IMG/VR virus record: IMGVR_UViG_3300032334_000156
Coordinates: 1 to 46,770 of that record
DNA from: a virus
DNA: 46,770 nucleotides
Direction: 5' to 3' (one strand)
Below, piece after piece: positions 34,452 through 42,153 of this stretch (its first letter is position 1; every line of letters begins with the position of its first letter). The position numbers and the translations under genes were made by a program. The notes under the pieces are model-generated. The model made no database searches. It saw nothing but the letters and a program-made list of their open reading frames with translations, and was not told the origin of the DNA.

Positions 34452-34889
34452 TTACTTGCTCGCTACACCCTTGTGCTTCTCAAATGAGCGCATCCCGCCA
34501 AACCCGAGCAAGCCAGCCAGCAACGTCATGAGTTGCTCAACGTCCAAGTCTGGCGGAGGGTTCAACCCTTTGGGGATTATGTCATACCCCTGACCAAAAG
34601 CCCATAGCCATTGCATCAGGGGGTAGCCAAGAAATTGGTAAGCCAGACCTGCAACCCCAACCCAGCCGACAGCAGGACGCCAGCCAGCGACAAAAAAATT
34701 AGAAGACGCCGCTTCAATCTTATTGACTTCAACCTGTGCCAAGTCAGTGGCTTGGTCAATCTTCTTTTCCTCCAGATCGAGCTTGCGGTCTTCCAGCGCC
34801 ATCTGGAGCTTCTCTTTGTCCGTCGTAATGAGATCGCCCGCAACTTTGCCAACACCTTCAATTATTGAGCCTATCCCGATTAAGTCCAT
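34452..34889 (-). CDS. Holin, GTA-type 3TM family
   Basis: A 145-residue protein. A helical charged N-terminal part (about 20-60) precedes hydrophobic segments around residues 66-100 (FFVAGWRPAVGWVGVAGLAY) and 120-135 (LMTLLAGLLGFGG), ending RSFEKHKGV. This matches the 'holin of 3TMs, for gene-transfer release' family, which permeabilises the inner membrane so the endolysin reaches the peptidoglycan. Its stop touches the endonuclease stop tail to tail; its start overlaps the endolysin stop. Confidence 0.85.
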   Translation of the reverse strand: MDLIGIGSIIEGVGKVAGDLITTDKEKLQMALEDRKLDLEEKKIDQATDLAQVEVNKIEAASSNFFVAGWRPAVGWVGVAGLAYQFLGYPLMQWLWAFGQGYDIIPKGLNPPPDLDVEQLMTLLAGLLGFGGMRSFEKHKGVASK

Positions 34890-35398
34890 TACTTGAGTCC
34901 TTGCAGGGTACGGTTGATCCAGCCGAGAAGGAATTTAGATTGCCCTCGGTCCTTGTTACAGATCTGCGCGTACCGGCTAATCTTTGCTAACGCATAGGCT
35001 GGCAAGAACTTCTCAGCAGTACAGATGTTCAACCGTTCGACGGTTTTTGCGCCGATGGCTCCGTCTGGGGTGACGCCGACGATGAGTTGAGCGAGCTTGG
35101 CTGCGACGCCGACTCCGGTGTTGACGGAGAAGTTGAAGATGGTTTCTGCAATAGCTTGTTCCTTAATTTCGTCACCTCGGATACGATCCCAAAAATGAGA
35201 TTTATAGAATTCGCGGACCAAAGGCGTAGCTGACCCAAAGTCTTTGCGGTCGATGTGCTGCCATCCTGCCCAGTCGGGGTTTGGTTTTCTTGCGATACCT
35301 GCATAGGTCTGTCCTCCCCGGTCACCGGGAACGTCGGTTAGTTGGTATCCACCTTCGTCGTGGATCATCTTCTCAAAAGCAGGATTGAAGTCAGCCAT
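34889..35398 (-). CDS. Endolysin, GH108 N-acetylmuramidase
   Basis: A 169-residue enzyme. The N-terminal motif DEGGYQLTDVPGDRGGQTYAG contains the catalytic Glu (E15) of glycoside hydrolase family 108, and the C-terminal half (GVTPDGAIGAKTVERLN, then RGQSKFLLGWINR) matches the associated peptidoglycan-binding domain. It cleaves the glycan backbone of peptidoglycan at lysis. There is no signal peptide, consistent with release through the holin next door. The ATG overlaps the preceding small gene by 8 bases. Confidence 0.93.
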   Translation of the reverse strand: MADFNPAFEKMIHDEGGYQLTDVPGDRGGQTYAGIARKPNPDWAGWQHIDRKDFGSATPLVREFYKSHFWDRIRGDEIKEQAIAETIFNFSVNTGVGVAAKLAQLIVGVTPDGAIGAKTVERLNICTAEKFLPAYALAKISRYAQICNKDRGQSKFLLGWINRTLQGLK

Positions 35399-35546
35399 TT
35401 TTTGCCTTGTTAATCTGTTCCCACGCGGCCTTCATTTTTTCTTCCAGCACCGCGACACGCAGGTCGAGTTTGGACAACACAACAATAAGCGTGATGATCG
35501 CCAACAGCACTGGCCATGCTTTGAAGAACAGATCAATCGTTTCCAT
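35391..35546 (-). CDS. Small single-TM protein of the lysis cassette
   Basis: A 51-residue protein with a short N-terminus, one membrane segment (WPVLLAIITLIVVL) and a short coiled coil (LRVAVLEEKMKAAWEQIN). ATG 35546 overlaps the preceding stop and the TGA overlaps the endolysin ATG region. In this place it may be a second holin, antiholin or spanin-like protein; length and lack of a periplasmic tail argue against a full Rz. Confidence 0.65.
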   Translation of the reverse strand: METIDLFFKAWPVLLAIITLIVVLSKLDLRVAVLEEKMKAAWEQINKAKNG

Positions 35547-35854
35547 TACTTCTTCATCCGTTCTTCAAGGATGACGATGCGCTCACGATTAACGTGAATC
35601 AGTTCGCGGTTCTCACCGATCTGTTTCTCAAGATCTTGACGAAGTTTCTCTCTAGCGAGTTCAGCGCCGGAGTTTACGGCTTGTTTGTTGTCGGATGTGA
35701 CAACAAGAGAGATTTTGGCGTTGAGTACCGTCACATCGTGCGTCAGTTTATCGAGCGCAGACATCAGGTACACAACGCATGTAAAGAGAATCGGGAAAAC
35801 AGCAAACGCGACTTTTTCGATCAGGTGCGATTTGGCTTCCAACTTCTCAGTCAT
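35546..35854 (-). CDS. TM plus coiled-coil protein of the lysis cassette
   Basis: A 102-residue protein: basic N-terminus, one membrane segment (AFAVFPILFTCVVYLMSAL) and a long coiled coil (about residues 62-102, ending IVILEERMKK). The layout recalls an i-spanin, but many phages also carry similar membrane coiled-coil proteins of unknown role. No overlapping outer-membrane spanin partner was found. Confidence 0.65.
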   Translation of the reverse strand: MTEKLEAKSHLIEKVAFAVFPILFTCVVYLMSALDKLTHDVTVLNAKISLVVTSDNKQAVNSGAELAREKLRQDLEKQIGENRELIHVNRERIVILEERMKK

Positions 35855-36027
35855 TTTTTCAATCCTTTGAGCGTTTCAGCTAACCGAGCGCGTTGGCCAA
35901 GTTTCCCCGGCTTCTTTGCGGCAGCGGCTAGCTTCTTCTCTGGGATGGGCTTGCCCGGCTTGGCACCGAGTTCAGCCCGGAGTGCTCCGGGCTTTTTGAT
36001 TGCGGACTGAATCCATTTCTCAGCCAT
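35851..36027 (-). CDS. Small basic conserved phage protein
   Basis: A 58-residue Lys/Ala-rich protein. ATG 36027 (MAEKWIQSAIKKPGALRAEL) is chosen because this start matches a pattern common to many phages, ending KLGQRARLAETLKGL. It overlaps the previous gene by 8 bases and the next by 4. Probably nucleic-acid or virion associated; function unknown. Confidence 0.8.
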   Translation of the reverse strand: MAEKWIQSAIKKPGALRAELGAKPGKPIPEKKLAAAAKKPGKLGQRARLAETLKGLKK

Positions 36028-36172
36028 TTTGTGCCTCTTTTGGCACCTGCGGGATTGCCTGTTCGCGGATTGACTGAACAACATCAGCAACTGCTTCATA
36101 CGGGGCTTTGCCCAGAGCAGCCATAATGACGTTGACTTGGGCCAGCGACAGGGTAAGGGTGATGTTTTCCAT
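36020..36172 (-). CDS. Very small conserved phage protein
   Basis: A 50-residue protein, MENITLTLSLAQVNVIMAAL followed by GKAPYEAVADVVQSIREQA. It is of a type frequently found after tail fibre genes in aquatic phages and fits one beta strand plus helices. It starts directly after the preceding TAA. Function unknown; recurrence makes it a credible gene. Confidence 0.75.
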   Translation of the reverse strand: MENITLTLSLAQVNVIMAALGKAPYEAVADVVQSIREQAIPQVPKEAQNG

Positions 36173-36493
36173 TTAGTTAGTCCAAGGAAGTTGAGGTGAA
36201 ACGACAGGTGGGTTGATCTGGTTGTCGATCTGAGTCTGCACAGCGGCCTCGGCAGAGTCTTTGTCTACGCCAGATGACCATATCCATCCAAGTACTTGAT
36301 TTTGCGTAAGTTGGTCATAAGGCGTGTAGGGCGTACCAGCTACATACGTTACGTTGCAGGTCGAGTAGACCGAGCCGTTGTAGGTTCCGTCCGTGCCAGA
36401 GCAGGTCCAGTGGACAACGAACACTACGTCAGTCTGATTGTCATACTGCGGGTAGCAGTCGAGTTTTGTTACGGTCCATGTGAAAGTAGTCAT
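36173..36493 (-). CDS. Conserved phage protein downstream of the tail fibre
   Basis: A 106-residue, Thr/Tyr/Val-rich beta protein (TTFTWTVTKLDCYPQYD, then VVFVVHWTCSGTDGTY) with a short helical C-terminus. Proteins of this type are common next to fibre genes; possible roles are fibre assembly or decoration. It overlaps the fibre stop (ATGA). Confidence 0.75.
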   Translation of the reverse strand: MTTFTWTVTKLDCYPQYDNQTDVVFVVHWTCSGTDGTYNGSVYSTCNVTYVAGTPYTPYDQLTQNQVLGWIWSSGVDKDSAEAAVQTQIDNQINPPVVSPQLPWTN

Positions 36494-38838
36494 AGTTTAT
36501 TCTCCAGTTGAGAGATACGGATACGAAGGGATTGGATTTCCTTGACCAGCATTGGGACCAGTTTGGAGTAGTCCACAGCCATCATTTCATCAGGGTCTGC
36601 TGGTTGATTTACTGCTTCAGGAGCTACGGTCACAAGCTCTTGGGCTACAAATCCATAACGCTGGTGAGATCCGTCAGACTTCCAATCAAACTGTCGAACT
36701 TGGATTGCATCAATTAGATCAGATGCAGATTCAGCGTCTTGGATGTTTTCCTTTAGCCGTTGGTCAGAAGTAATGTTGTACAAAACTCCCGTTGTGCCGT
36801 TTTGGGTAATTGAGCCAATTACAGTACCTGCGTAAGTAAAATTGGCATAGCTGTTGCCGCTGGCAGTCCCACTTGCATGGTCAGCCACCGTTCTTGGTGA
36901 AGACGTGGCTCCGGTTGACAATATAACAACGCCGCCAGCGGATGGAGTAGTGCTAGTTGTTCCCAGCAACAAACTTCCATTAACATCCAGCGTCATCGCC
37001 TGTGTGAAGGTGATGGCATTACCTGCTGTGCCAGAGGGGGCCGTGAACCAAGCGTGAGAGCCGTTGCCCCCAGCATTTATTTCATATCTAACCGCATAGT
37101 TAGAGGATACTTTGTAAATCCAGTTTGAACCGTTGTAATAACAGTTTGCTCCAAAATATGCCAGAGGTGTCCCTGTATCTAGCGAGGCAAAGTGAACGCC
37201 GTTTTTTAGTTCAATAACTGGCGTAACGGTTGCCCAAGCACTCGGCGTGACCCCCAGACCAAGGTTACCGGAGGAGTCAATACGCGCTCGTTCTGTACCG
37301 TTGGTGACAATACGAGCCACATTTGAACCGGGTAAAAGTCCAAAATTGTTTAATCCCGCAGCGTCAGAAAAATCAATCTCGGTTGGGTCTGAGTAAAACA
37401 ATCCAGCTTGACCTGTGCTGCCCCCTTTAAAACGAGCAACAAACCCGTTTGATGCGCTTTGAACATCCAGTTTATACCCCGGCGAACTCGTCCCAATGCC
37501 AAGGTTGCCGGAGGAGTCGAGGGTTAACCTTTGTGAACTTGCTGCGTTGTCATAAACAAACAGTGTTTGAGCATTGTAGTTTTGTCCGATTTGAAAACCG
37601 CTTGCTCCAGACCCATTACCTGCAAAGTTGATTGCTGGGTTTACCGCGCCCGAGTTAGTTACCGTAATTTGCCCGTTTGCCACAGTAAGTTTCTGTGACG
37701 GAGAACTCGTCCCAATACCTACGTTTCCACCATTCGCACATATAAAAACAGACCCATTAGAACCCTGATTTTGAATGTATAAATTGTTTGCGCCGCCATA
37801 GGTAGAAATCTCACCGTAAGCGCTTGCTGTTGTTGCGTTGTATCGCCACTGAGTGAACAAACCAACAGTCGATGATTGACCTACAAACGTGTCCGTGTTT
37901 GCAGCGTTGTTTTGAACGTGCAGTTTATATGCTGGCGAACTTGTCCCAATACCCAGCCCCGTGCTGGTCAGGCGCATTTGTTCTGTGCTGGAAATAGCAA
38001 ACGCAATCGGTGTGCTTGCTCTATTGTAAATTCCTGCAATAGATGTGTTTTGAAACAAATCAAAACTGTCAGTGCCTAAAGTGCCTCCAGCAGACAGTCG
38101 AGTTCCAGCCGCAGAGCTACCCTTGATGTCGTTGTATTGGATTGTTCCGCCGCTATTCGTAAATATTTCAGACCCATCAAACGTCAATCTAGACCCAGTA
38201 GCCAAAGCACTTGACGAGCTTGCGTAGACAACACCGCCAGATGTGAATGACGTTAGTCCAGTACCACCGTAAGTTGTGCCGAGCGCATTCGTCAGGTTCA
38301 GCGTGTTCGCGGTGAGCGTCGTGCCGTTGAACGTCAGGTTTGCAGAGTCAGTCTCAAGACCGCCCGTAGTGCTGTACACTACCCGACCCGAAGTTAGGCC
38401 GGTGTTGGTGATGGAACTGAACGTACCCGCACCTCCAGATGCGCCGATCCGCACAAAGTCCGAACCGTTCCAAGCAACCTGAGCCTTTTCATTCACACCT
38501 AGTGTGACGCCTGTCGTGGGTCCAGCACCGCAAATCTTGACCGTGTACGTCCCTGACGTATTGATGATCGTGTAGATCTTGCTCGCTGCCGGTGCCGTGA
38601 TGGTGATGTTGGCCGACGCTGGAGACGCGATAATAATGGCGTACTGCGACGAAGTTGCCCCGAGGCTTGAGCCTGTGGTCTTGGTCAGCGTCGTGTCGGT
38701 CGTAATCGTCTGCGCCCCGGCAACGGCTGCATCAATATAGTTTGAAATGTAGTTATTGACCGTATCACCCCAAGTCCCTGACAACTCCCCAGTAGCAGGG
38801 AGGGCAAGCCCAAGAAGCGTGGTATACGAAGTAGCCAT
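36490..38838 (-). CDS. Tail fibre with C-terminal S74 autochaperone
   Basis: A 782-residue fibre protein. The N-terminus (LLGLALPATGELSGTWGDTV) is a fibre-anchor type seen in many phages. The shaft is Ser/Thr/Gly/Asn-rich and has three GIGTSSP units (LGIGTSSPAYK, VGIGTSSPSQK, LGIGTSSPGYK). The last 92 residues form the intramolecular chaperone (peptidase S74): SDQRLKENI, with S691 and K696 in the spacing of the known Ser-Lys dyad, then YGFVAQEL and a coiled-coil end. The chaperone trimerises the fibre and cuts itself off. Likely receptor-binding. Confidence 0.9.
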   Translation of the reverse strand: MATSYTTLLGLALPATGELSGTWGDTVNNYISNYIDAAVAGAQTITTDTTLTKTTGSSLGATSSQYAIIIASPASANITITAPAASKIYTIINTSGTYTVKICGAGPTTGVTLGVNEKAQVAWNGSDFVRIGASGGAGTFSSITNTGLTSGRVVYSTTGGLETDSANLTFNGTTLTANTLNLTNALGTTYGGTGLTSFTSGGVVYASSSSALATGSRLTFDGSEIFTNSGGTIQYNDIKGSSAAGTRLSAGGTLGTDSFDLFQNTSIAGIYNRASTPIAFAISSTEQMRLTSTGLGIGTSSPAYKLHVQNNAANTDTFVGQSSTVGLFTQWRYNATTASAYGEISTYGGANNLYIQNQGSNGSVFICANGGNVGIGTSSPSQKLTVANGQITVTNSGAVNPAINFAGNGSGASGFQIGQNYNAQTLFVYDNAASSQRLTLDSSGNLGIGTSSPGYKLDVQSASNGFVARFKGGSTGQAGLFYSDPTEIDFSDAAGLNNFGLLPGSNVARIVTNGTERARIDSSGNLGLGVTPSAWATVTPVIELKNGVHFASLDTGTPLAYFGANCYYNGSNWIYKVSSNYAVRYEINAGGNGSHAWFTAPSGTAGNAITFTQAMTLDVNGSLLLGTTSTTPSAGGVVILSTGATSSPRTVADHASGTASGNSYANFTYAGTVIGSITQNGTTGVLYNITSDQRLKENIQDAESASDLIDAIQVRQFDWKSDGSHQRYGFVAQELVTVAPEAVNQPADPDEMMAVDYSKLVPMLVKEIQSLRIRISQLENKL

Positions 38839-38847
38839 TTCAAATCC

Positions 38848-39687
38848 TTAGATGTCGGTCCAGTTCGGCGTTTGGCCTGTGGAGATTGTAGACCAGTTTG
38901 GGGTTTCAGTATTGCTGATTGCTGCCCAGTTTGGTGTCTGCGTGGTTGTTACGGATGTCCAATTCGGAGTCTCGGTATTGCTAATTGCTGACCATGCGGG
39001 CGTCTGTGAATCGTCAATCAAGTTCCAAAGGAACGCGGCAATAACGGCATCGGAAATACCAGCGGCTTCGGCAACCGCTGAATAGAAAACAAGGACTGCC
39101 AATACCGAGTCAGCCCCGCTGGCAGTTTCTGAAATGTTTGTTGCAAAAGTTTGTTTAGCGGATATTGCATCAAGTCCGCTAGCGGCTTCGGCAACACCAG
39201 AATAGAACACAGCTTTAGCAGACGGGGCGTCTGCAATACCGGCTGTTTCATAAACAGCGCCGAAGAAAACAAAGCTAGAAGAAACCGAGTCAACTCCGCT
39301 TGCCGCTTCTGCGATAGCTGACGCAAATATTTGTGCGGCGGAAATTGCATCAACTCCACTTGCTGTTTCTGAAATACTTGTGACAAAAGTTTGCGCGGCA
39401 GATACTGCGTCAACGCCACTAGCAGACTCGGCAATCGCAGAAGCAAACAACTGTGCAGCGGATATAGCATCAACACCGCTCGCAGACTCGGAAATAATAG
39501 TGCTGAATAGCTGTGCCGCAGATATTGCATCAACGCCGCTTGCCGCTTCCGCGACAGCCGAGACAAATAGTTGCGCTGCGGATATTGAGTCAACACCGCT
39601 TGCCGTTTCTGCAACGGCGCGGTCATAGACAGACCCACCCCAAGCGGATATGCCCCACCCACCGGAACCCCACCCGCCTTCAGCCAC
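38848..39687 (-). CDS. Repeat protein, ten 20-residue and five 11-residue units
   Basis: A 279-residue virion-type protein. A Gly/Trp-rich N-terminus (GGWGSGGWGISAWGG) is followed by ten 20-residue units (residues 24-223) of the type AVAEAASGVDAISAAQLFVS, and then by 11-residue units (residues 227-279; last one partial) of the type TETPNWTSVTT. The first repeats could form a beta-solenoid or fibre shaft, the second a Trp/Pro ladder. Position beside the tail fibre gene suggests an accessory fibre. No named family recognised. Confidence 0.75.
   Translation of the reverse strand: MAEGGWGSGGWGISAWGGSVYDRAVAETASGVDSISAAQLFVSAVAEAASGVDAISAAQLFSTIISESASGVDAISAAQLFASAIAESASGVDAVSAAQTFVTSISETASGVDAISAAQIFASAIAEAASGVDSVSSSFVFFGAVYETAGIADAPSAKAVFYSGVAEAASGLDAISAKQTFATNISETASGADSVLAVLVFYSAVAEAAGISDAVIAAFLWNLIDDSQTPAWSAISNTETPNWTSVTTTQTPNWAAISNTETPNWSTISTGQTPNWTDI
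38851..39009 (-). repeat. 33-bp tandem repeats (11-residue units)
   Basis: Four full and one partial copy of a 33-base unit code for [S/T/G]-[Q/E]-TP-[A/N]-W plus five variable residues, at the C-terminus of the repeat protein. Confidence 0.85.
39019..39618 (-). repeat. Ten tandem 60-bp repeats (20-residue units)
   Basis: Ten consecutive 60-base units, each coding for 20 residues with the core AEAASGVDAISAAQ. The first six are well conserved; units seven, nine and ten have drifted (for example AVYETAGIADAPSAK). No length change or frame slip is seen. Confidence 0.9.
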
Positions 39688-39698
39688 GCTTCCATCCT

Positions 39699-40217
39699 TT
39701 AGGTAGCAGTCAAGCTAAACGTGTACGTCACATTGAGCGTATCGCCAGAAGCAACTGTGCGATCACCCGGAGAAGAGAAGTCAGCAGCAGAGAACAACGT
39801 GCCAGTCGTACCCGACTTTGCACTGCCGCTTGTTAAGAACGCACCACCAACCGTAGCAGTAGCGTTGATACTAAACTGCGCAGGGGAGGCCGAGTTAGTT
39901 GCCACTGACGGGTTAGCCGTCGTAGCCGTAGCAAAAGTACAAGCTACGCGGGTTGCGTTGCTATATGGAACCGCTTCGGTCCAGCCAGCGTGACTAGCCA
40001 TCGTGTCACCAGCCGCAGGGGTGTTTGAAGCCCCGGCTCCATACAGCCCGATATACCACGTAGTGATTTGGGTCACGCTAGTCAGAGCAGATCCAGCCAT
40101 GTATGCAAGACCTGCGTTGACAACCAAGTTGTCCGTCTCATCTGCCCACTTTAGTTTCCCGTCTGGGCCGAAGCACTCAAACCGAAAAACACCTTTGGCT
40201 GCTGCTGTTTGATCCAT
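39699..40217 (-). CDS. Conserved virion-type protein
   Basis: A 172-residue Ala/Thr/Ser-rich beta protein. The start (FRFECFGPDGKLKWADETDN, then LVVNAGLAYM) and WYIGLYGAG are of a type found in structural regions of many phages. The body has alternating Thr/Ser/Ala strands. Probably tail or decoration; function unknown. Confidence 0.75.
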   Translation of the reverse strand: MDQTAAAKGVFRFECFGPDGKLKWADETDNLVVNAGLAYMAGSALTSVTQITTWYIGLYGAGASNTPAAGDTMASHAGWTEAVPYSNATRVACTFATATTANPSVATNSASPAQFSINATATVGGAFLTSGSAKSGTTGTLFSAADFSSPGDRTVASGDTLNVTYTFSLTAT

Positions 40218-40219
40218 GA

Positions 40220-40657
40220 TTAAGCGATCCTGATAATTGCTGAAGTGTTGGTTACTGCCGGAAACTGCACAGTAAACGTAGTTGTCGATGTCTTATCTGC
40301 GCCAAAATCCAACACACAGATGGCAGGATTTGTAGTCCCATTAGCCAAATAGATCAACGCTCCCCGCGCAGTAACCGCAGTAGTCCAGACGGCGTTATCA
40401 AATGACCAGTACGCAGTCGTGCCGGAATTACCAATAGTAGGGACTTGGCTAATAACAAGGACTTGCCCCCCAGCGGTATACCCCGAGGCAGAAACCTCGC
40501 CTGTGGAAGTGTACGCAGTGGTAGTCGCATCTAGTGTGGCGGCGTTGGTATACAACGCAATCTTGAAGACCTGCGTCGTGCCCGTGTTGAAGTTAAACGT
40601 CCCGCTAGGAAGCCCCGTCTTAAACGTGTTGGTTGTCCAATTGCCGGTAAACGCCAT
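40220..40657 (-). CDS. Conserved virion-type protein
   Basis: A 145-residue beta-rich protein: WTTNTFKTGLPSGTFNFNTG, FKIALYTNAATL, STGEVSASGY and a C-terminal VLDFGADKTSTTTFTVQFP. Such proteins recur in late regions of aquatic phages next to adaptor and fibre genes. Its start overlaps the adaptor stop (TGATG). Function unknown. Confidence 0.78.
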   Translation of the reverse strand: MAFTGNWTTNTFKTGLPSGTFNFNTGTTQVFKIALYTNAATLDATTTAYTSTGEVSASGYTAGGQVLVISQVPTIGNSGTTAYWSFDNAVWTTAVTARGALIYLANGTTNPAICVLDFGADKTSTTTFTVQFPAVTNTSAIIRIA

Positions 40658-41307
40658 CAGGTCACCTTCTGACGATACTGACCAGAACGGTAAGCATCTT
40701 GACGCTCAAGTCCGTCACCCAACCGTTTAGCGAGAGCAAGCGCTTCTTTGTACTTGCCATCATACAAAGCCATCATGTCCTGCTCACCTTTCATGAAACT
40801 GTAGGCTTCAACAAGCGTACCGTACAACAGCACCGTATCAAAGTTATCGCCCAACCAAGTATTAACCGCAGTAACAATCGACGTTGGATAATAAAAGTAA
40901 TGCAACTCTACGTTGTATATGGCGTCTGGCGTTGGTCCAAGAATAAAAGTCAGCTCGGCTTCGTTAGTAGACTGCGGACCAAACAGCGCGTAGTACTTTG
41001 GGGTAGCTGTGTCTGTTGGCTGCGGATACGCTTCGCGGATGAAGTTAACATCTTTATTCAGCAGGTACGAATACTCCCCACCAGTGGGGTACACAGCCAT
41101 CGAGTACACAGACAAAAAGTCACCGGGGCAAGCAAGATACTTATTTCCCGTTGCCGTCACCCCGGTCACGTTTTTGCGCAGCGACGGGAACTGGATCGTG
41201 TTGTAAATGCGTTGTTCAGCCTGCTGAATGAACGTGTTCATATCAGTCGTCTGGAACGTGTTCTCCGTATAGTCGGAGACCGCAGTTACAAGCGCGGCAT
41301 AGTTCAT
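40657..41307 (-). CDS. Head-tail adaptor-like protein (SU10 adaptor type)
   Basis: A 216-residue protein. The N-terminus MNYAALVTAVSDYTENTF, then FIQQAEQRIYN, and the C-terminal LYGTLVEAYSFMKGEQDMMALYDGKY fit the family of short-tailed phage adaptor proteins that sit under the portal. Expected role: joining portal and tail. The stop and start overlap both neighbours. Confidence 0.8.
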   Translation of the reverse strand: MNYAALVTAVSDYTENTFQTTDMNTFIQQAEQRIYNTIQFPSLRKNVTGVTATGNKYLACPGDFLSVYSMAVYPTGGEYSYLLNKDVNFIREAYPQPTDTATPKYYALFGPQSTNEAELTFILGPTPDAIYNVELHYFYYPTSIVTAVNTWLGDNFDTVLLYGTLVEAYSFMKGEQDMMALYDGKYKEALALAKRLGDGLERQDAYRSGQYRQKVT

Positions 41308-41567
41308 GCCATCGGACCCCGAGCCATCGTGCCTTTAGTGGCGCAGCCATTACCGCGAGTTTGAATGCCTGCGGTTTTAGTCGTTTTGTCCGGTCCGTTG
41401 TTGTACATCCCAACACTCATACGCATGGTATTGAGACTTCCAAGATCAGACGGTTTGCCGGGGTTAGTGCTAATCCCAACAGTTTTGCCCGACATGTCGT
41501 GGGGTTCTGCGTAAACGGAAGCAGGGCCAACTTCTTTGCCGCCTCGTTTCATGCTGAACTTAGCCAT
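41304..41567 (-). CDS. Small conserved phage protein with TRGNGCATKGT end
   Basis: An 87-residue Gly/Met/Lys-rich protein ending AGIQTRGNGCATKGTMARGP, a C-terminal motif seen repeatedly in small phage proteins near adaptor genes. Function unknown, probably virion-linked. It overlaps the adaptor gene by 4 bases. Confidence 0.75.
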   Translation of the reverse strand: MAKFSMKRGGKEVGPASVYAEPHDMSGKTVGISTNPGKPSDLGSLNTMRMSVGMYNNGPDKTTKTAGIQTRGNGCATKGTMARGPMA

Positions 41568-41755
41568 TACCGCCCCCGTGCGCCGCTGCGCTGGTTCATA
41601 GCACGAGATATGTTGCGACCGTATTTCATGCGGTCTTCCGAGGTTGGGCCACCGGCTTTCATGCTTTTGGCTCCCTTGTGCATACGGGACTCATGTCCCT
41701 TAACTTCTTTCTTGGCTTCGACATCTGCGATAGCCTTGACCGTTTTCCTATCCAT
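41567..41755 (-). CDS. Small basic conserved phage protein
   Basis: A 62-residue protein rich in Lys, Arg and Gly: VKGHESRMHKGAKSMKAGGP, then RMKYGRNISRAMNQRSG. The pattern recurs in other phages. Likely nucleic-acid binding or packaged, but without proof. Start ATG 41755; the stop overlaps the next start. Confidence 0.75.
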   Translation of the reverse strand: MDRKTVKAIADVEAKKEVKGHESRMHKGAKSMKAGGPTSEDRMKYGRNISRAMNQRSGARGR

Positions 41756-41763
41756 GATGACTC

Positions 41764-42153
41764 CTATGTCGTCACAACCGTTACTGTACCCAATTGCACC
41801 TGTAAAACCAAGTTGTTAGGCGTGAGGGCAGTGTCAAAAAAACTTGCCCCACCAACCGGGTTCCACCCCCACTGAAAAATCCTGCTGCCGCCGCCCGCAT
41901 AACCGTCTGCCAAAAGACCAGACACTTGATAAGTGTTGTCTTTACGCGGGTCGCGCACCCCTTGCGGATCATCAACAGGATACATGCCAAGCTGTAACTG
42001 AGGCTGATCTGGGTCCCAGCAACTAGGGCAAACCAAAAGGTTGTATATCTTGGTCTTGATTACTTCCTTCTTGAGCATGCTTAGCTTGAAGCCAAACCCG
42101 CACCTATCGCATACGGCAATTGAATTCTTGCCGGATGAAAACCTATTGCCCAT
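41764..42153 (-). CDS. Zinc-ribbon virion-region protein
   Basis: A 129-residue protein. ATG 42153 overlaps the previous stop (TAATG) and is preferred to upstream alternatives. CDRCG and CPSC form a likely zinc site around an aromatic/basic loop (GFGFKLSMLKKEV). The middle has DPDQPQL and VRDPRKDN, a recurring pattern in phage head/tail regions. C-terminal half is beta-rich. Structural or assembly role is likely. Confidence 0.75.
   Translation of the reverse strand: MGNRFSSGKNSIAVCDRCGFGFKLSMLKKEVIKTKIYNLLVCPSCWDPDQPQLQLGMYPVDDPQGVRDPRKDNTYQVSGLLADGYAGGGSRIFQWGWNPVGGASFFDTALTPNNLVLQVQLGTVTVVTT

Noticed and set aside
36490-38838. Diversity-generating retroelement acting on the tail fibre
   Set aside because: No reverse transcriptase gene or template/variable repeat pair was seen; repeated GIGTSSP units are ordinary fibre motifs.
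39019-39618. Regular 60-bp repeats that could look like a CRISPR array
   Set aside because: The repeats are contiguous without spacers and code in one frame for a 20-residue protein unit.
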